Of a DNA stretch of 8,579 nt, positions 7,106 to 8,579 are shown one piece after another. Position 1 is the first letter of the stretch. Every line of letters starts with the position of its first letter. The position numbers were made by a program, and so were the translations under genes. The DNA is from Eubacterium limosum. Its GTDB lineage: Bacteria; Bacillota; Clostridia; Eubacteriales; Eubacteriaceae. The notes below the pieces were generated by a model, which saw only the letters and a program-made list of their open reading frames with translations, was not told where the DNA came from and made no database searches. The DNA lies in the NCBI GenBank assembly GCA_959020865.1, contig CAUEUD010000167.1:1-8579 (forward strand), in the 5' to 3' direction.

Positions 7106-7164
7106 TTTCGTCTTTTTTCATCAGGAACTTTTATAAATCTGTGAACTTAATCATTTATTTCTCC
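7106..7164 (-). pseudogene. Probable original 5' end of the GIY-YIG gene, broken by a stop and a frame change
   Basis: GGAG (7164-7161) lies 6 bases before an ATG (7154-7152), an ideal initiation site. The frame reads MIKFTDL, then TAA (7133-7131), then KFLMKKDE. A one-frame shift near 7106 would continue into VKFNMNAGD of the intact frame. The joined reading resembles a normal N-terminus for this family, so one nonsense change and one small indel seem to have removed the native start. Alternatively the short frame is a leader peptide or chance. Confidence 0.45.
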
Positions 7165-7182
7165 ATTTTATGATATTGTCAA
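7154..7182 (-). promoter_or_regulatory. Candidate promoter reading into the GIY-YIG gene at the insertion-sequence edge
   Basis: The minus strand has a perfect TTGACA (7182-7177), a 17-base spacer and AATAAA (7159-7154), a four-of-six -10 match. It would start transcription near 7147, which is compatible with translation from 7105 or 7093 but not from the upstream ATG at 7154. The -35 is part of a palindrome at the element's outer edge, so this may be a promoter acquired after insertion. The -10 is weak. Confidence 0.3.
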
Positions 7183-7194
7183 GAATAGTTGACA
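7177..7194. repeat. Perfect palindrome TGTCAA-GAATAG-TTGACA at the insertion-sequence right end
   Basis: TGTCAA (7177-7182) and TTGACA (7189-7194) are exact inverted copies separated by 6 bases. The second is the outermost part of the element's right terminal repeat; the first lies outside it. This could be a palindromic target site, a remnant of an abutting element end, or chance. Confidence 0.5.
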
Positions 7195-7212
7195 CATTTT
7201 CTACAAGAATTT
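7189..7212 (+). repeat. Right terminal inverted repeat of the IS3-family element
   Basis: Read inward from the outer edge it begins TTGACACATTTT and contains CAAGAATTT. It pairs with 8497-8520 at 16 of 24 positions. It starts 7 bases past the natural orfB stop at 7219, a normal arrangement for this family. Confidence 0.6.
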
Positions 7213-7218
7213 TGTAAC

Positions 7219-8127
7219 CTATGCTGCTTTCTTTATGGAATCATAGTATTGTTGGCGTTTCACCATGGGAGGGAGTCCTCCATTCGCTGAACAAATCCTC
7301 CGGTTATTCCAATAACTGATGAAGTACCTCTAGATAAGCATTTTGAGTTCATCTGTAGTCATATTCTCTGTGTGATAACGCCCATATAATAATTCAGACT
7401 TCATTCTGGCCCACATACTTTCACAACGGGCATTGTCATGGCAACGCCCGCCTGTGCTATTCATGCTTTGTCTGATGTTATATTTACTAATGGCATTGCG
7501 GTAAATCTGGCTGGTATACTGGCTTCCCCTGTCACTGTGGATGACTGCACCCTGGAGCGCTGGATAAGCCTTATATGCGTTCTCCAGCGTTTGTACGCAT
7601 AAAGGCGCCCCCATATTTGTGTCCATTGCCAAGCCGATGACGCTGGAATCAAAGCAGTCAAAGATAGCGGAAACATAAAGCTTGCCATTGCTTGCTTTTA
7701 TTTCTGTCATGTCCGTCACGCACTTGGTAAGCGGCTGTGCCGATTTGAAGTCCCGTTTCAGGAGATCATCTGATTTACGGGCTTCACGGTCCGCTTTGGT
7801 AATCCCATTTGGTTTACGCTTTGGACGGTGTACCAGCCCGATTTCCTCCATGACGCGGTAAACGGTGCGCTCACTTGGAACATCCACACCCTCAGGCTGT
7901 TTGAGGATTAATGCCTGATACATGCGGATGCGTCCATAGGCATCATTGCATTCATCCTCTGACCGTATCTCCATCATGGCGTCAGCCAGGGGCTGATATT
8001 TCCATGGGCGGTCTTTGTTCGCAAGGTATTTATAAAATCCCTGCCTACTGACACGCAGCATCTTACAATAGAAAGCTGTATTTCCCTTACACTTGCCGTC
8101 ATTGGTCTTAATCGCTATGAACTTCAT
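7219..8127 (-). pseudogene. IS3-family transposase orfB, interrupted by an in-frame TAG
   Basis: The frame encodes the catalytic subunit of the element. An HTH_21-type segment (VSRQGFYKYL, 26-35) precedes an rve integrase core with D139 (CVTDMTEI), D199 (IHSDRGSQYTS) and E236 (DNARCESMW). The second acid and the glutamate are 36 residues apart, close to the family DD(35)E pattern. Translation from ATG 8127 stops at TAG (7332-7330) after 265 residues. The same frame then continues without interruption for 36 codons, RYFISYWNNRRICSANGG to ...DSIKKAA, ending at TAG 7221-7219, which is the usual C-terminus of such transposases. The stop most simply replaces the TGG (Trp) of the common LIWRYF motif by one base change. 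The catalytic core is intact but the C-terminal helix region is lost, so activity is doubtful unless the amber codon is read through. The ATG overlaps orfA's TGA. Confidence 0.82.
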
Positions 8128-8462
8128 TCTTTCGTTTTTGCAGACTTCAGACGGCTCGCAGCGAAAAAAGCGCTGGCTTCCTCCAGAAAGTCATTCTCTT
8201 TCTTTAAGCGGCGATTCTCTTTATCCAATTCTTTCACCTGTTGTCTGAGCTTTTGCAGCTCATCATTCAGTGACATAGCACTTTGGGGTGTCTGGGAACC
8301 AACACCCAGATCAAGGCTGCCAAGGTGGTTAGCCCTTATCCAGCCGTATAAGGTGTTCTTTGGGATTCCCAGCTCTTTGGCTGCCTTGGATTGACCTATT
8401 TCTTTTGCAAGTTTGACTGCCTGCACTTTGTATTCCTGATCGTATTGTCTGTTTTCTGCCAT
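8124..8462 (-). CDS. IS3-family transposase orfA (DNA-binding subunit)
   Basis: A 112-residue protein that recognises the element's ends. Residues 5-50 form the HTH_Tnp_1 helix-turn-helix (SKAAKELGIPKNTLYGWI, 25-42). Residues about 64-95 form a heptad-rich leucine zipper (LNDELQKLRQQVKELDKENR) for dimerisation, and the tail FLEEASAFFAAS is typical of the family. The start is the ATG at 8462 because AAGGAG precedes it by 9 bases; a TTG further up at 8498 has no such support. Its stop overlaps the orfB start as ATGA (8127-8124), with orfB in the -1 frame. A fused OrfAB could arise by slippage on the AAAAA run (8135-8139) just before the stop, but no canonical slippery heptamer is in register, so coupled restart is equally plausible. 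Confidence 0.88.
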   Translation of the reverse strand: MAENRQYDQEYKVQAVKLAKEIGQSKAAKELGIPKNTLYGWIRANHLGSLDLGVGSQTPQSAMSLNDELQKLRQQVKELDKENRRLKKENDFLEEASAFFAASRLKSAKTKE

Positions 8463-8471
8463 TTTAGATAT

Positions 8472-8477
8472 CTCCTT
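8472..8477 (-). promoter_or_regulatory. Ribosome binding site of orfA
   Basis: AAGGAG on the minus strand lies 9 bases before the ATG at 8462-8460. It favours this start over the TTG at 8498. A TATAAT at 8492-8487 just upstream is too close to serve this site with a normal leader, giving a transcript start near 8480. Confidence 0.65.
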
Positions 8478-8496
8478 ATTTTCTTGATTATATATC

Positions 8497-8520
8497 AAAT
8501 CCTTGAGAATAGGGTGTCTA
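8497..8520 (-). repeat. Left terminal inverted repeat of the IS3-family element
   Basis: On the coding strand it begins TAGACACCC and contains CAAGGATTT, matching the right repeat at 16 of 24 positions. The match may extend by two outer bases (AG on both sides), so the true end could be 8522. A TATAAT at 8530-8525, outside the element, points inward and could supply transcription of orfA from flanking DNA. Confidence 0.58.
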
Positions 8521-8522
8521 CT

Positions 8523-8579
8523 TTATTATACAACATCATGGCGTCACCGGCGGTGAAAATATGGTTGTTTTGGATGACG
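8523..8579. other. Flanking DNA beyond the insertion sequence, no supported gene
   Basis: These 57 bases hold a TATAAT pointing into the element (8530-8525, minus strand) and a perfect palindrome TCACCG-G-CGGTGA (8544-8556). Short open frames exist on both strands but are too short to judge. The sequence does not obviously continue the DNA on the other side of the element. Confidence 0.4.

Larger units (their letters stand above)
7189..8520 (-). mobile_element. IS3-family insertion sequence, about 1.33 kb
   Basis: Two consecutive minus-strand frames, orfA (helix-turn-helix plus leucine zipper) and orfB (DDE integrase-type transposase), are bounded by imperfect inverted repeats at 7189-7212 and 8497-8520. 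The repeats share 16 of 24 positions, including GACAC at the tips and CAAG.ATTT further in. The exact outer bases are uncertain because no clear 3-5 base target duplication is visible: flanks read TATTC after the right end and ATAAAG before the left end on the coding strand. Lack of a duplication could mean an old insertion, recombination between copies, or misplaced ends. The transposase has an in-frame TAG, so the copy may be inactive. Confidence 0.85.

Noticed and set aside
7461..7688. A 75-codon minus-strand frame inside orfB
   Set aside because: It is an alternative frame across the conserved DDE region and is not expected to be translated.
8500..8579. Minus-strand open frame entering the element from the flank, as a gene cut by the insertion
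   Set aside because: Only 57 bases lie outside the element, and I see no matching continuation on the other side near 7188.
1..8579. CRISPR array, tRNA or rRNA genes, riboswitch
   Set aside because: No regularly spaced repeats, cloverleaf, ribosomal RNA-like sequence or recognisable aptamer was seen.

Overview
The window looks like chromosomal DNA of a Gram-positive, clostridia-type bacterium (Bacillota). Shine-Dalgarno sites are strong, GTG and TTG starts are used, terminators are short hairpins with T-tracts, and base composition is moderate. The protein styles would fit a Eubacterium limosum or Acetobacterium-like host, but that is an impression and not something the sequence proves.

Layout. 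(1) Bases 1-3245, plus strand: one large gene fusing an endonuclease-Q-type PHP nuclease, with a four-cysteine zinc site, to a complete UvrD/PcrA-type superfamily 1 helicase. A TATAAT box overlapped by a perfect 7-bp palindrome lies just upstream, and a bidirectional hairpin terminator ends it. (2) Bases 3303-4739, minus strand: a 14-helix DHA2-type (EmrB/QacA-like) drug efflux transporter. (3) Bases 4740-5212: a divergent intergenic region with a good promoter driving a one-gene unit for an unrecognised 68-residue protein, closed by a second bidirectional terminator. (4) Bases 5211-6233, minus strand: a tandem GNAT acetyltransferase. (5) Bases 6311-7154, minus strand: an A+T-rich GIY-YIG nuclease-family gene whose 5' end seems damaged. 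(6) Bases about 7189-8520: an IS3-family insertion sequence with orfA, orfB and imperfect terminal repeats. orfB carries an in-frame TAG 36 codons before its natural end. (7) The last 57 bases are flanking DNA with no supported gene.

How the genes relate. The left half is three independent transcription units separated by terminators: DNA repair, efflux, and a small protein. The right half is an accessory patch. The insertion sequence sits 34 bases upstream of the apparent original start of the GIY-YIG gene, reads in the same direction, and has probably altered that gene's expression. The GNAT gene lies 77 bases downstream of the GIY-YIG gene. The most interesting items are the base-damage nuclease/helicase fusion with its two candidate sliding-clamp motifs, the amber codon in the transposase, and the eroded N-terminus of the GIY-YIG gene next to the insertion sequence.
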